A program made the translations under genes and the position numbers. The notes beneath the pieces are model-generated. The model saw only the letters and a program-made list of their open reading frames with translations, made no database searches and was not told the origin of the DNA. DNA of 64,000 nucleotides from contig NC_056731.1 in assembly GCF_019279795.1 (NCBI RefSeq), forward strand, positions 862,192,071-862,256,070, in the 5' to 3' direction. Positions 1 through 11,250 of this stretch are shown here, in pieces. Numbering within the stretch: position 1 is the first letter of the stretch; every line of letters begins with the position of its first letter. The DNA comes from Protopterus annectens (taxonomy: Eukaryota; Chordata; Ceratodontiformes; Protopteridae).

Positions 1-37
1 AGAGAAAAGGGGAGACCTAGGATATCTGTTATCTTCA

Positions 38-1042
38 TCAAAAGATTTCTCTTCTGACAAGTCCAATCACTGGGATTTGAAAATGTATTGGGTGTTGACA
101 CTGAGACCAAAGAGATTTCAGATAACACTGTATCCTTCTCATACATATCATGACACCTAAAATCCTGTGGTATTCCATAACAATGACCTCAGTGGAAAAC
201 TTTAGATGTAGATAACGATCTATTTTTTCCTGTGGAAAAAAAAAACTCTTTGAACTGTGGTGTCCAGCTGACATCCCAGGAACACAATCCTGTGTGAAGG
301 AGTCAAGAAAGACATTTGAATGTTCTCTTGGAATCTCAGCTTGTGTACGAGATTGAAATTCCTGATACTTTGAAAAAGATTCTGCAGAGATATGCAAGTT
401 GTTAAAATGTGGAAAAATGTTGAAACCTGGCAGCCTGCAATGAGCTACAGCTGAAGCTAGACACTTTGCGAATAATCTTGGCACAGTGGATAGTGTAAAG
501 CATATGACAGGGAACTGATAACATCTGAAGTTTGGATGAATAAGTATGCAATGCTAAGCATCTTTTAAGTCTGGTGTTGCCAAGAAACTTGAAAGAGGAA
601 GACGAGGTAACAGGTTGTAAAGTGACATAATTCTGAATTTAAGTACCATCACAAACAGTTTTAGGAAAAAGGCTACAGAACTAGTGTTCGATATTTTTCT
701 TTCTTTGGCACTAGTGTCCATCCTTGAATAAAAATCCTTCTCCACCTGGGAAAGAGGAACTGGTTCTATCACTGCTAGGAACAGCATGTGATGAAGAATT
801 GGTAGAAACAAAACAGTCAAATCTGAAAGTGATGAATGACCCCCTGGAAAATAAGAATTTCCTCCCACTGCCGTATCTAACTTTGATGAATGATTTGTAG
901 AACCCACTTGTCTGAAACAATCTGTTGCCACAGAGTAAAATGGAGATTCAGAGTTTCTGGAAGAAAAAATGGTCGATGGTGGCAATTGTTCACAAGGTCT
1001 CTTGAGGAGGTTTGAGATTTCTTGTTGGAACTCCCTTGCCAT
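38..1042 (-). pseudogene. DIRS Gag-like continuation, broken frames
   Basis: Two further minus-strand frames (1042-554 and 484-38) follow the Gag N-terminus. They are serine-rich with short hydrophobic stretches and no motif I can name. Position and composition suggest they are the middle and C-terminal part of the same Gag, interrupted by stops and at least one frame change. They may instead be a spacer region of the element; I see no catalytic motif. Confidence 0.4.
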
Positions 1043-1072
1043 TTCTTCAAAAGCGTGTTTACCTGTGTTTTG

Positions 1073-1408
1073 TTAAGACTGTTTATTCTGTTTTTTGCCA
1101 AAACTAGATGACAGGCTAGAAAATCCCTTGGAAAATTTGGAAAAGGAGGAAGCAGTAGCGGCCACCGATGTGGCCGGGCTAGAAGTAACAGGGATGGCCA
1201 TCCCCAATGAGGGAAGAAGCCCTTTCATAATCAGCTTAGCCCTTCTGTCCTTGAGGGCCCTAGAATTAAAGCATGCGCAAATAGAGCAGGCCGTGAGTAG
1301 ATGGGCCGTGCCTAAACACACTATGCACAGAGTGTGGCCATCAGCTGGGGAGAGCTTATGGCCACACTCCGTAAACTTCCGAAAAACAGGCTTGGGGGTT
1401 TCAGCCAT
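1073..1408 (-). CDS. DIRS Gag-like protein, N-terminal part
   Basis: The frame starts at a Met at 1408 (MAETPKPVFRKF) and runs 112 codons to a stop at 1073. A cysteine/histidine-rich block carries a CGHKL motif, two CxxC-like pairs and an ICACFNSRAL motif. A mutated copy of the same block occurs at 16720-16540 in DIRS element B (ICACFNSRAV), which ties both frames to one family. The cysteine pattern suggests zinc binding; a structural role in particles is inferred from the Gag position in DIRS elements. The longer frame back to 1447 adds an unlikely leader, so I chose the Met that follows the terminal-repeat homology. Confidence 0.7.
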   Translation of the reverse strand: MAETPKPVFRKFTECGHKLSPADGHTLCIVCLGTAHLLTACSICACFNSRALKDRRAKLIMKGLLPSLGMAIPVTSSPATSVAATASSFSKFSKGFSSLSSSFGKKQNKQS

Positions 1409-1818
1409 GCTTGGGAAGTAAGGCCCACACACACAACAATCACACACTCACTAACAAGAAGGGGTAGTGGGGTGGGGGTGAAGAGGGAACTACCACACTA
1501 AAACTTTTTTTTTTTTTAAACAACGACGACTAAAGCGCGAGATTGGCGAGGTCGAAAAAGAAAGTAGGGGAATCCTACACTAAACACCTGTAGAGAAAAC
1601 TGTCACTTACCCAATGATAAGCCTGGAGCTCAGTGACCATGATGTGTAGCTTTTCAGTGGCAAATGAGTTTTGAGGGAAGGAATGAGATAGAGTAGCATT
1701 ATGGGTAAGGGGAGTAGCTTGGAGCTCAGATCAGATGCTAATGATGCAGCCGTCATGGAGCCAATCCGAATCCAAATACCCAGAGGTTGAAGTGGAAAGC
1801 GGGGGAATCAAGAAATAA

Positions 1819-2249
1819 GGGCAGAGTGGGATTTTGGATGCAGATCCTTAAGGAGAATAACAGTCACACAGAATATTATATTCAGAACTATGACAACATG
1901 GGAATGCAGAAAGGAGATTCTGCCAATAGGAATGACTATAATTAGGGGTATACAGAATAGCAAGACAGACCTTGAATTTACTGGAGAAAACTGGCAAAAG
2001 AACCAAGGTATCGGGAGCAAATAATTAGAGAGGGAAAGGTAATAAATGGGAAAAGGCCAAGAAGACATTTGGACTGCAGGCTAGAGATTGCCTTCCCTAA
2101 CAGGGATTGATATCAGAGTACAGGCGAAAAGAAAGCGATAAGTGAAAGACTTGCACTGGTAGGGTTTCTAGCTGAATTTACAACAGAAACTTTTATAAAA
2201 GGGATAATTAGTAGGGAATGTAAAATACTGCATAATAACTATAGGAATC
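1819..2249 (+). pseudogene. L1 element A, ORF2 C-terminal piece 1
   Basis: This stretch aligns by eye with the L1 ORF2 3' region at 38920-39375 of element B (for example the shared GGATTTTGGATGCAGATC and GGAGATTCTGCC words), at roughly 80 percent similarity. It encodes the region downstream of the RT domain. The frame is broken by small indels. It is interrupted at 2249 by a gypsy LTR; the next L1 piece starts at 7930, and after a further insertion the 3' end is at 17220-17752. Confidence 0.85.
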
Positions 2250-2486
2250 TGTGACAACCTCTCTTTACCCCGGGCCAGTAATCAAGGACCTTCAATCCTC
2301 TTCATCTCAACCAGTGAGAGATGCTCACTAAAAACAGGAATGGATTTACACAGTATTGTCAAAAGCAGCTCATTGCATCAAGCACAATTTCCCCCAATAA
2401 CACAGAGGGAACATGCTCCAGACCTGGGACTGGACTCTCTCTTTCTCTCTCTCTCTCCAGATCCCAAACAAAATTCACTTTGGAGC

Positions 2487-2535
<49 letters not shown>

Positions 2536-3581
2536 TCACTCACTCACTCACTCACTCACTCACTCACTCACTCACTCACTCACTCACTCACTCCAGGGAA
2601 AGGCTGGTACGCATTTATTAACTGTACCCTTCTGCCCAGACTATAAGGTAACTTTGCTGCCACCAGTCAACCACTCTCAGGCTTTTAGAAGGTTATCCAA
2701 TTATACTGAGTAAAATCAATACTAACATAAATGGTAGAGTGTAACCAAAGCAGCCAAGTTTTTGGGAGTGGCCAAGGCGTCACTAAAATAAGCACAAGTA
2801 CTCTCAAGATGTTAAAAGTATTCTCTAACAGACCAGCCACAATGAAAGGTATACAAATATTTAATATTAAATAATAACATAGAAAACATGAGAATACTAA
2901 ATATCTAAGTACAATAAACACCAGAGTTTCAATCATAGGAGAAATAAAAATAACACAGTTGGACAGATTCAAACAGATGCAGAAAAACAATACTCAACTC
3001 ATATCACTGTATTTCCTCACTGTCTAAAGAATAACTGTTTCCTAGCTAACTTAATTAATACAGAAAGGCAAGATTAGATGCTGAGATGCTTCCACAAGGC
3101 AAGGTGATAAGCTTCTAACAAACTGAACTGAACAACTGAACTAAGTTAATTGAACTAACTGTGATAACTGCCATAGATCGTCTATATATCAGGTTCCAAA
3201 AAAAAAAAAAAGAAAAAACAAACTGCTGTCAGAGTTTCATCCTCTCAGTGCCGGTTATGGAATGACATCACATTTGATCACCTGACTCTGGTACAATACA
3301 CATTTAGAGCTTTGCTAAGATCTGTTGCAGTATTTGAAAATTCTACAACAATTTCAAAACCTTCTACTCTTCCCTTCCAGAATTCTTTGGTTAAACATAT
3401 ACATTTAATCATATGTACAAACACTGTTGATACATTTTTAACACAAGCATCTGTACAAGTCAGTGTGACAGCCAAATGACACAAAACCATCCACAAAACT
3501 CCAGCCAACCATGCTGGCATATGTCACACATGCACTGCCCCATTCCTTCTAGCACAGATGGCAATACCTCCCATTGCCACA
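2250..3581 (-). repeat. 3' LTR of the gypsy element (complete, 1.33 kb)
   Basis: Bounded by TGTGAC at 2250 and GCCACA at 3581. The segment 2730-3581 matches 7121-7929 closely. The remaining 480 bp (2250-2730), which carry a CA/CTCA microsatellite, have no counterpart in the other LTR. In element orientation this is the downstream LTR, so the extra part corresponds to its R/U5 side. Confidence 0.8.
2489..2592. repeat. (CA)n followed by (CTCA)n microsatellite
   Basis: About 42 bp of CA dinucleotide passes directly into about 60 bp of the tetranucleotide CTCA. It lies inside the part of the left LTR that the right LTR lacks. Confidence 0.97.
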
Positions 3582-3639
3582 TCTCTCCCCCCGTTTAAAG
3601 GCTCAAGCCAGTTTTTCAAATGACCCTGGAGAATGCTGC

Positions 3640-4115
3640 TTGTGAGAAATGGGCATGTCTAGGAACTCATTAACTATACCCTGTCTTCAGAGTCTGTCTG
3701 CATTGCCATTAGTGAAATCTGGACTGGCTAACATATGGTGTCCTCCCAAAGTCATTTAAACTTTTGGAATGCCTGCTTGCAGGCTGGGGTCCACCCTACC
3801 TTATCTGGCCTGTTTTTCCTTATCAGGTCTGTGAGGGGAGCAGCTATTGTACTATAATTGGGAACAAACTTTTTATAGTACCCCGCTGTCCCCAAGAATG
3901 CCCTCACCTGCTTTTTGGTAACAGGAGCAGACCACACCTGAGCATCTTTTACTTTGAAAGGTTCTGGTCTAATCTAATCAGTCGTCACTCAATGTCCTAG
4001 GTTGGAGACCTCTGCCATACCCACCTGACACTTACTGGGTTTAATGATCAACACTGCCTTTTGCAGTCTGCCCTGCCCTTTGCAATCTGCCCAGAACCTC
4101 CCTGACATGCTGAGG
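3640..4115 (-). pseudogene. gypsy RT C-terminal part and RNase H remnant
   Basis: Minus-strand translation gives a degraded RT palm/thumb end (a HVREVLGRLQRAG-like motif near 4095), then VKDAQVWSAPVTKKQVRAF and LGTAGYYKKFVPNYS (3937-3752), the conserved connection between RT and RNase H in Ty3/gypsy Pol. Beyond it only a few residues of the RNase H end survive (DFTNGNADRL near 3700), just before the polypurine tract. The RT active-site half is missing. This piece lies downstream of integrase in reading direction. Confidence 0.82.
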
Positions 4116-4199
4116 CTTTATAATGTTAACATAGTACAATATGTGCCCCTGTCTCCTGCCTAGCAGGTTTACCATGTAATTAACATCATTTTGAGGGTC

Positions 4200-5320
4200 C
4201 CTCCCAAACTGCCTGCAGTTTATTGTGTCTGACAGGAATGAGCATCATAATCTGCTGTTTCACAGCATACTCTTGGACTCAAGCATTGCTGTCACACCAG
4301 ACCTTTTTCTGCTGTTGGGCTCCTGCCAGGTTCTCCTGAGCGAAGTCCACCAGCTCCCTAAGCTTTGTCCTGAGGTTTAGGACATATGCCACAACAGACT
4401 CCTTGTAGGATTTACACTCACCCTCCCACTCGCCATGAATCAAATCTAAAGGCCCCCCTCACCCTATGCCCATAGAGCAACTCAAAGGGTGAAAAACCTG
4501 TGGATTCCTGGGGTAATTCTCTGTATGCAAACAGCAGATGGGACAAATATTTGTCCCTCCCTCTACTAAACTGGTCTGCAAATGCCCATAACATGTTCTT
4601 TAGTGTACAGTTTTACCTCTCCACAAGGCCACTAGTCTGGGGATGGTAGAGGGTGGTCTTTAGGTGCTTCAACCCACAACGCTTCCACATACAAGCCAAC
4701 AGGTCTGACATGAAATTGGCACCTCTGTCAGTCAGTATTTCTTAATCTACCCTGCTGAAAATCTCTAACAAAGCATTTGTCACTGTCTCTGCCAATGGAG
4801 GACAGAGCCACCACCTCAGGGTATCTAGTAGCATAATCTACTACCACCAGGATATCCTTCTTCCCTGTGGAACATGGGATACTCAGAGTTCCACTATATC
4901 CAAAGCTACCCTCTGAAAAAACTCCCCAAACACAGGTAAAGGCAACAACGGAGCTTTGACCTCGTCCCCTGCTTTGCCTACCTTTTGGCACAGCTCACAG
5001 GTTCTACAGTACCCTGTTACATGCTTTGCAATCCCAGGTCAATAAAAGTTCTGTATAATATGTCTCTTTGTATGTTTTATGCCCATATGACCTGCAAAAG
5101 GAATGTCATGGGCTATGGCTAGAAGTAACAGACAGTAGACTCTGGGCACTACCAACTGCTGTATTACCTCACCCTCTAGCCCTCCCTCAGGGGTCTGCTC
5201 TCTATACAGTAACCCTATGTTCCAGTATACAGACTCCCCTTTTTCTTGAGCATCAGGTGTCTCCTTAACTACCTCCCTCAAACTTCGTAAGGTAGGATCC
5301 AAAATCTGAGCCTGTCTCAA
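4200..5320 (-). pseudogene. gypsy integrase, zinc-binding domain through C-terminal module
   Basis: Read on the minus strand, 5320-5039 has an N-terminal HHCC zinc-binding domain (AGHMGIKHTKRHI, then YCRTCELCQK across the following frame). Next comes a core segment with DILVVVDYATRYPEVVAL at 4870-4800, then LYHPQTSGLVER near 4640 containing the last acidic catalytic residue, then a C-terminal region near 4540-4440 with LLFAYRELPQESTGFSPFEL. These are standard Ty3/gypsy integrase landmarks in the correct order. Several frameshifts and stops interrupt them, so the enzyme cannot be made. Confidence 0.88.
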
Positions 5321-5322
5321 CT

Positions 5323-5850
5323 CTATCTTGGCTCACTTTCAGGCTCACTGCTACAAGGTAGCTCCCTCCCTGAAACAGCCACATCACCAGCCCTAGCTTC
5401 AGGTGTGGGGTCTGTCTGGGTCTCCCCCAGGCTACTATACCTACGTGCTTGTTTCCAAGCCTGACTAAGTGTAACTGCATGCATACAAGGTACTGCATTA
5501 TCAAAATCATTCCCTATCAAGACATCTGCAGGAATATTCTCAAACACACACAGTTACCTGCTTGTTTTCTTTTCCACCCTCTCAGTCAAGGCAAACCCTG
5601 CCCAAAGGTATTTGGAATTAGATCCCTCCTAAAGCTCTGATTGCAGTGTACTGCCCAAGCAAGGACTGTTCCTCTTTAACCACTGCAAGCTTCACAATGG
5701 TTATGTCAGAGGCTGTGTCTCTCTTAGAAGTTCCCTGTCTTCCATCCACTAAGATAGGATGCAAACTCAGGTGATAGTTTGGTACTCCTGTTGTCTCCAG
5801 ACAACTTACTACTGGCACACTGTTATTCCTACTTGCTAGCTCCCTCACCT
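5323..5850 (-). pseudogene. gypsy aspartic protease region
   Basis: A frame at 5848-5618 carries LVDGRQGTSKRDTASDITIV, which fits the catalytic loop of a retroviral-type aspartic protease except that the usual DTG is DTA. Further along, PADVLIGNDFD at 5547-5510 matches the conserved motif near the protease C-terminus (usually LLGxDxL-like). The piece lies between the zinc knuckle and integrase, as expected. Confidence 0.75.
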
Positions 5851-5876
5851 TTTGTTCCCCACATTGCTCCAGTCAA

Positions 5877-5932
5877 CATTTGTATGCTACATGGCCCCTC
5901 TGGTTACATTTCAAACACCTAATCCCTGATCC
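5877..5932 (-). pseudogene. Gag CCHC zinc knuckle
   Basis: Reverse-complement translation gives IRCLKCNQRGHVAYKC, a CX2CX4HX4C nucleic-acid-binding knuckle typical of Gag nucleocapsid. It sits between the Gag frames and the protease. Confidence 0.85.
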
Positions 5933-5990
5933 TAGCCATGTATCTGAACTAGTGGCTTCTTCTGTTACTGGTAGACTCTGTTGGGGTGAT

Positions 5991-7089
5991 TTAGGCCTTT
6001 CCACCACTGGTTCCCTTATATCCATATACAACACTGGGTGTCCCTTTCTTGGACAGGGATGCCCTGCTTGCTAAGTAGACATCCCATTTTCTCCCCTGTT
6101 CATCTGCAGAGTTACACTCCTGGTCTGCCAAACAGATTCTCTTGTCCTCAGGCAAACTATTAAGGGATAGTTCCCTCACAAAAAGGTCTGCCAGTCTTTC
6201 AAAAGTGGGGACTTGAGACCCACTCACCCACTTATGAAAATAAGTCTTAACTCAGCAATATACTCACACACATTTTCATCTCCCTTGAGTCTATGCTCAA
6301 GAAACTTTTTTTCTGTAAGCTTGAGGTGTTGACATAACAGTTCAGTAAACATTGTTTTACTCTATCATAGTTTAAACAATCAACATCAGATAATTTAGAA
6401 ACAGAAGTCACAGCTTTACCACGGAGTAAGGGAATCAGGAACTGTACCCAGAGCTCTTGGTCCACATTATACTGTTTGCATACTCCTTCAGATATATGAA
6501 TAAAACTATCAAGGTCATATCCTTCTGCAAATTCTGGAAGACATTTACTGACCGTTATTGCTTCTGGGGTCCAGTTATTCCCTTCCCCCATTATCTCCAT
6601 GACCTGACGAAGTGTCAGCATCTCCCTCTCATGTTGTCTCTGCTTCTCCTTTTCTTCAGCCTCCAATCACCACACTCTCTCATTTTCTTTGCTCTGCAAA
6701 TGCCACAGTCTCTCTTTTTCTTAATTCTCCAAATGCCACAATCTCTCATTGGTCTCCAAACATCTCACTTTCTGTTTGGTCCCCAGTTCATGCTGATGCT
6801 GCTTCTTCTTTTCTTCAGCCTCCAAATGTCACAGTCTCATTTCAGTCTCCAATTCAAGTCTCTAACTGCAGATGGATTTTTAAGTCCTCTGAGGAAAAAG
6901 GTGAACTGTTCTGTTTCTGAAGACTGCACATTCCCAACACAAGTCTTCCTGTTCACTGGTCTGTGCTGCAGCTGTGATTAAAGCTGAAATCATTTTCTCT
7001 TTAGTCCAGTTAGCATGTACCGGTCCTTTGACTTTACACTCCTTGGCCAACTCGTTCTTTGTCAGCTTACCATAATCCTCTGCTGACAT
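5991..7089 (-). pseudogene. gypsy Gag protein, broken into frames
   Basis: The likely start is Met 7089 (MSAEDYGKLTKNEL), only about 32 bp from the end of the right LTR homology. The frames 7089-6880, 6666-6247 and 6227-5991 form a chain with a helical LTKNELAKECK start, a glutamate/arginine-rich region, a capsid-like block (EFAEGYDLDSFIHI, VQFLIPLLRGKA) and FVRELSLNSLPEDKRIC near 6150. The last block resembles the SCAN-related capsid end of vertebrate gypsy elements. The knuckle follows. Frameshifts separate the pieces. Confidence 0.8.
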
Positions 7090-7120
7090 CTTTGCCTTCT
7101 TTCCCTGACTAAACTAAACT

Positions 7121-7929
7121 AACCACAGCAGCATTTTTTGGAGTGGCCAAGGTGTCACTAAAATAAGCACAGGTACTCTCAAGATGTTAAAAGTATTCTC
7201 TATAAGACCAGTCACAATGAAAGGTATAAAAATATTCAACAATACATAAAGTAGAAAACCTGAGAATACTGAATATCTAAGTACAATAAACACCAGAGTT
7301 TCAATCGCAGGAGAAATAAGAATAACCAAGTTGGACAGGTTCAAACAGATGCAGAAAAACAAAACTCAACTAATCTCACTGTATTTCCTGACTGTTTAAA
7401 GAATCTGTTCCCTAGCTAACTTAATTAATACAGCAAGGCAAGATTAGATGCTAGCTGATGAACTTCTAACAGACTGAACTGAACAACTGAACTAACTGAA
7501 CTGAACTAACACACTGTGACAACTGTCATAGATCTTTTACATATCAGATTCCAAAAGAAAAGAAAACAAACTGCTGTGAGAGTTCCATCATCTCAGTGCT
7601 GGTTATGGAATGACAAAGCATTTGATCACCTGACTCTGGTATAATACACGTTCAGAGCTTTGCTAAGATCTTTTGCAGTATTTGAAAATTATAGAACAAC
7701 TTCAAAACCTTCTTCTCTTCCCTCCCAGAATTCTTTGGTTAAACATATACATTTAATCAGTTATAATAACACTGTTTATACATTTTTAACACAAGCATCT
7801 GTACAATTCATTGTGACAGCCAAATAACAGAAAACCATCCACAAAACTCCAGCCAACCATGTTGGCATATGTTACACATCCACTGCCCCATTCCTCCTGG
7901 CACAGATGGCAATATCTCACATCGCCACA
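7121..7929 (-). repeat. 5' LTR of the gypsy element, inner end missing
   Basis: Homologous to 2730-3581 of the other LTR but lacking the segment that corresponds to 2250-2730. In reading direction it begins at 7929 (TGTGGC) and the homology stops at about 7121, just before the Gag start. The missing part would hold U5 and the primer-binding site, so this copy looks internally deleted. Confidence 0.78.
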
Positions 7930-8178
7930 AAATCAATCACAGGACGTAAGAAAAAATTGGGAAGAGAAATTGGATAAGCAATTCACAAAGAAACAATCAG
8001 AGGACATATGCATGGCTCCCAAATATGCATTTGCAACAATGTTTAGAAGATTTAGGATTTTTGCTTGGAAGTGTTTGCATTGGTATTTTTATACCCCAAG
8101 TAAACCCCAATTAATTTTTCCTCAGGTAGATGGGAAATGTTGGAGGTGTGATGAAGATGAAAGAGTAACTGGGAAGCA
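7930..8178 (+). pseudogene. L1 element A, ORF2 C-terminal piece 2
   Basis: Aligns with 39395-39620 of L1 element B. It encodes RRFRIFAWKCLHWYFYTPSK and FPQVDGKCWRCDEDE, the conserved C-terminal block of L1-type ORF2 including the start of its cysteine motif (CWRC). It breaks off into the DIRS element near 8178. Confidence 0.88.
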
Positions 8179-8204
8179 AAAGTTATATACTCATCATAAC
8201 GATA

Positions 8205-8330
8205 GATCTGTGTTGTCCAATTTCTTTCTTCCTCAACTCTTGGGTCCTAGCTCGGCTGCTTTCACTATATACATGAATCCATTTCTCGAGCTCCTCCCTT
8301 ACCCATAATGTTCCACCAACCTAACCATGC
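8205..8330. repeat. left inverted terminal repeat of DIRS B
   Basis: Reverse complement of 17080-17219 with scattered substitutions. The conserved core includes CACTATAT, a CTCGAGC site and CCTTACCCAYAAT. Confidence 0.75.
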
Positions 8331-8636
8331 CACTGATCGAGTTTGCTGCCCCCAAAAACAATAGTTTATTTTATACAGAATCACTTGAGAAGAAACAGCA
8401 CAAATAAAACTGGAGCTCAAACAAGGTACAATGGATTCATAAGAAAAAATCCTTAGGTGTTCTCCAGAAAGAAAGGGAAGGAGATTACGAGGGTGGGAAG
8501 TTGAGGAAGAATGAAAATGGACAACAAAGATCCATTGTTATGGTGAGTACACAACATTTGTATCTGATATTGTCATTTTTATTCATTCCTCAACTGATGG
8601 GACAGAGTCCCCAACTAGATAAACCCTGGGTGGTCC

Positions 8637-9720
8637 TCATGGAAGGATATTTTGGAGTACTGCAGGGCTAAAGGCAGCTCTGTTCCTAGAAATGAAATCC
8701 AGTTTGTTATGAACAATAAAGGTATGAGCACTGGACCAAGTGGCAGATGCACAAATATCATCTACTGAAGCTCTTGACCAAAAGGCTGAAGAGGTCACCA
8801 CAGACCTCACTGAATACGCTCTTGGTGGCTTAGGCAAAGACAAACCTCTCTGTTTACAGACAAAGGGTATGCAGTCAGTCAACCATTTGGCTAAAGTCAT
8901 TTTGGAAGTTGCCATGTCCAATCTGTTATAAGAAAAGGAGACAAACAATTGGTCAGATTTTCTGAAATCTTTGGTTCAATGACAATAAACATGAAGTTAC
9001 CTATGTACATCCAAAAGATGCAGTATATATTCACCTTTACTGGAAATTTTTGGGAAGAAAACTGGAAGGTTAATGACCTGATTAATGTTAGAATCAGAAG
9101 CCACCTTAGGTAGAAAGGATGGTTTAGTACATAAAGACACCGTATCCTTATGAAAGATCAGTTAAGGAGGCTTGGACAAAAGGGCCTGGAGCTCAAATAC
9201 TTGTCTAACTGATGTAATGGCAACTAGGAAAAAGGTCTTCCAGGACAAAAATTTTAGATCTGATCCGGAGGAAGGGTCAAATGGACTTTGGGTCAAACTT
9301 TGAAGTAAGACGAACATATCCTAAGGAGGAGTAGGGTCCTTGACTGAGGGCCTAAGTAAAAAAGTTGCCTTTCAGAAAGGTTTTGTACAACTTAGAATAA
9401 GCCAAAGAAGCATGATGTTTGCCAGAATAAAAAATAGAAATGGGGGTCCAATATCCTGGGCAGATACAGAAGATGAGACCACAGAAAGGGAAACCAGATT
9501 TTATAAGGCCAAAAGGTGCAATGAGGATAACTGTGCTCTTCCACCTGTAGGCTTTCAGTAGAAACTTGGGGAGTACAGGTAATGGGGGATAAGTAAAGAG
9601 TAGACTGGGGCAAATTGTGAAGTACAGCATCAGGGTGAAGAACTTGCGGCACTTGTTGAGGGGGAGAAGCAAAGAGATTGCAACATGGCTGGCAACATAG
9701 ACGGAAAATTCGTTCCACCA
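8637..9720 (-). pseudogene. DIRS tyrosine recombinase, catalytically dead
   Basis: The C-terminal frame 8948-8637 aligns with the recombinase of DIRS C at 63160-63780. Compare RAYSVRSVVTSSAFWSRASV with RAHSTRALATSTAFQARLPV, and TWSSAHTFIVHNKLD with TWASPHTFISHYKLD. In this copy the HxxR histidine is Tyr and the nucleophilic tyrosine is Asn, so it could not cut DNA even if expressed. Upstream frames toward 9720 are broken. The enzyme would normally integrate the circular DIRS DNA copy. Confidence 0.85.
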
Positions 9721-9899
9721 CTGTGACATTGAGAGATCACTCGTGATGCATCACATTGGACCTGCTTAGTTTGTCTGCAAGCACACTGGATTTCCCAAAA
9801 CAACTGGAAGAGATTGTCCACTGCCACACTCTCATTGCCTTGTGACAAAGAGTATAAGATCTGGTTCCCCCTGTTTGTCAATGTACCAGACCACAGACA

Positions 9900-11230
9900 T
9901 ATTGTCTGATTGGACTGGAGTTGTGTCAAAGAGTTCACCATCTTGAAAGGCCTGCAATGCTTAAAGGACATCTCTGATGTGCAGGACATTGATATACGCA
10001 TTGGCCTCTTGAGGGAACCACTTACCTTGGACTGTGCTTCCCAAGAAATGACCCTCCCCACAGATGGGAGACATCTGTGGTCATTGTGGCTACTGGGAGA
10101 GGTAAAACAAAATGATGGCCCTGAGAAATTTCATTTGAATGGATCCACCAAAGAAGGTGTTCCTTGCAAAGTTGTGTAATCCTGACTGGAGTGTAAAAAG
10201 GCTGTTGAAGAGCAGACCACTAAACTGACAGAGTCCACTACAGAATCTGCATATGATATCTGGCCAATGGAACTAGAGTTATCTCTGCTGCTATGGAACC
10301 TAAGACTTGCAAGACTAGCCGTGCTGGAGGACAGGAATGTACAGTCACTTCCTTTACCTGGGATCTGAGGGTTTGTACTCTTTGTTGGCAGGAGAGACAT
10401 TATCTGATTGAGTGTCAGACGACCTTTGAACTCCAGGTTCTATGTAGGAGTGAATTGTGACTTGCTGTAGTCCACTGAGATGTCTAGATGGTGATAAAAC
10501 TGGAGCAGGCAGTCCCTTGCTTGTAGAAGTAGATGCCTGGTCAGAGCAGTTAGGAGCCAGAGGTCTACATACAGAAACACCTGGAATCCTAGCAGTCTTA
10601 GGTGAGCTATTAACACTGCCATGCATTTGGTAAACATTCTTGGGGTTGTGGTGAGACCAAAGGGCAGTGACTGTCTCTGAGCAGTAAGCAGAGATATCTT
10701 CTGAAGTGGCTGTTCATTTTGATGTGATAATAAGCATCCTGAAGATCTATGAAGCACATCCAATCATCCTTTCACTACAGGGGCAAAATGGATTAAACTG
10801 TGACCATCAGAAACTTTGAAAATTTTATGTATTGATTTAATTTGCTGAGAATGGGTCTCAAGTCCCATTTTATTTTCACTAAAAAAATCTTGAATAAATT
10901 CCAGATCCTGTCTGTTCTGGGGGACTTCTTGGATTACTCTTTTTTTCAGGCAGCTTTCTTATTTCCACAGCTGCTGCCTTCCTCTGACTGGGTGAAACAT
11001 CAGGGAATCTTCCTCATTTTCATGGGGGAATTTGGGAAAATGGTATGAAATAACCTCCAGATATGATCCCATGCACCCAAGTATTTGCTGTGATAGACAC
11101 CCAGGTTTCTCGATGCAAACATTATGTGCCCCCCCAACTTCCTTCAGAGAAGGACATCCAGGCAACCTTTCAGAAGTGGTAATAGGTTTGTTCAGGAAGG
11201 AATCCCTGAAACCCTGGTTTTGCACAATAC
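9900..11230 (-). pseudogene. DIRS reverse transcriptase and RNase H region
   Basis: The frame 10763-10440 contains SLPFGLTTTPRMFTKC, then AHLRLLGFQVFLYVDLWLL, where the RT active site normally reads YxDDWLL and here has lost an Asp (VDLW). LDISVDYSKSQFTPT follows at the end. The order and spacing are those of DIRS RT. The following frames (10626-10354, 10400-10131) should hold RNase H but are too broken for me to identify its residues. The MULE insertion at 11247 separates this from Gag. Confidence 0.82.
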
Positions 11231-11250
11231 CTCTGGTGTAAGAATGGGGT

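Larger units (their letters stand above)
1..1818 (-). mobile_element. DIRS-like element A, 5' part (runs off the left edge)
   Basis: This is the 5' end of a tyrosine-recombinase (DIRS-type) retrotransposon on the minus strand, and its 3' part lies outside the window. Two things support the call. A Gag-like reading frame begins at 1408. The segment 1620-1818 also resembles, in the same orientation, the terminal repeat of DIRS element B at 17080-17219, including a shared motif reading roughly ATTRTGGGTAAGG followed by a conserved AGCT-rich stretch. It abuts L1 sequence near 1818, so it appears to have inserted in that L1. No target duplication is visible, which is normal for recombinase-integrated elements. 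The exact boundary is uncertain by some tens of bases. Confidence 0.75.
2250..7929 (-). mobile_element. Ty3/gypsy LTR retrotransposon, Gmr1-like gene order
   Basis: This is a 5.7-kb LTR element inserted in L1 element A, with all coding on the minus strand. LTR homology is seen at 2720-3581 and 7121-7929. The ends read TGTGAC and GCCACA, a short inverted repeat. The flanks GAATC (2245-2249) and AAATC (7930-7934) are a 4-5 bp target duplication. A purine-rich tract on the minus strand, seen as TCTCTCCCCCCGTTT at 3582-3596, sits directly inside the left LTR. Minus-strand order is Gag, zinc knuckle, protease, integrase, then RT. That places integrase before RT, the order known from the deuterostome Gmr1 group and not from typical gypsy elements. 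Multiple stops make it inactive. Confidence 0.88.

Noticed and set aside
2321..2713. Plus-strand frames full of His-Thr and Ser-Leu-Thr-His repeats
   Set aside because: Translations of the CA/CTCA microsatellite; no gene.
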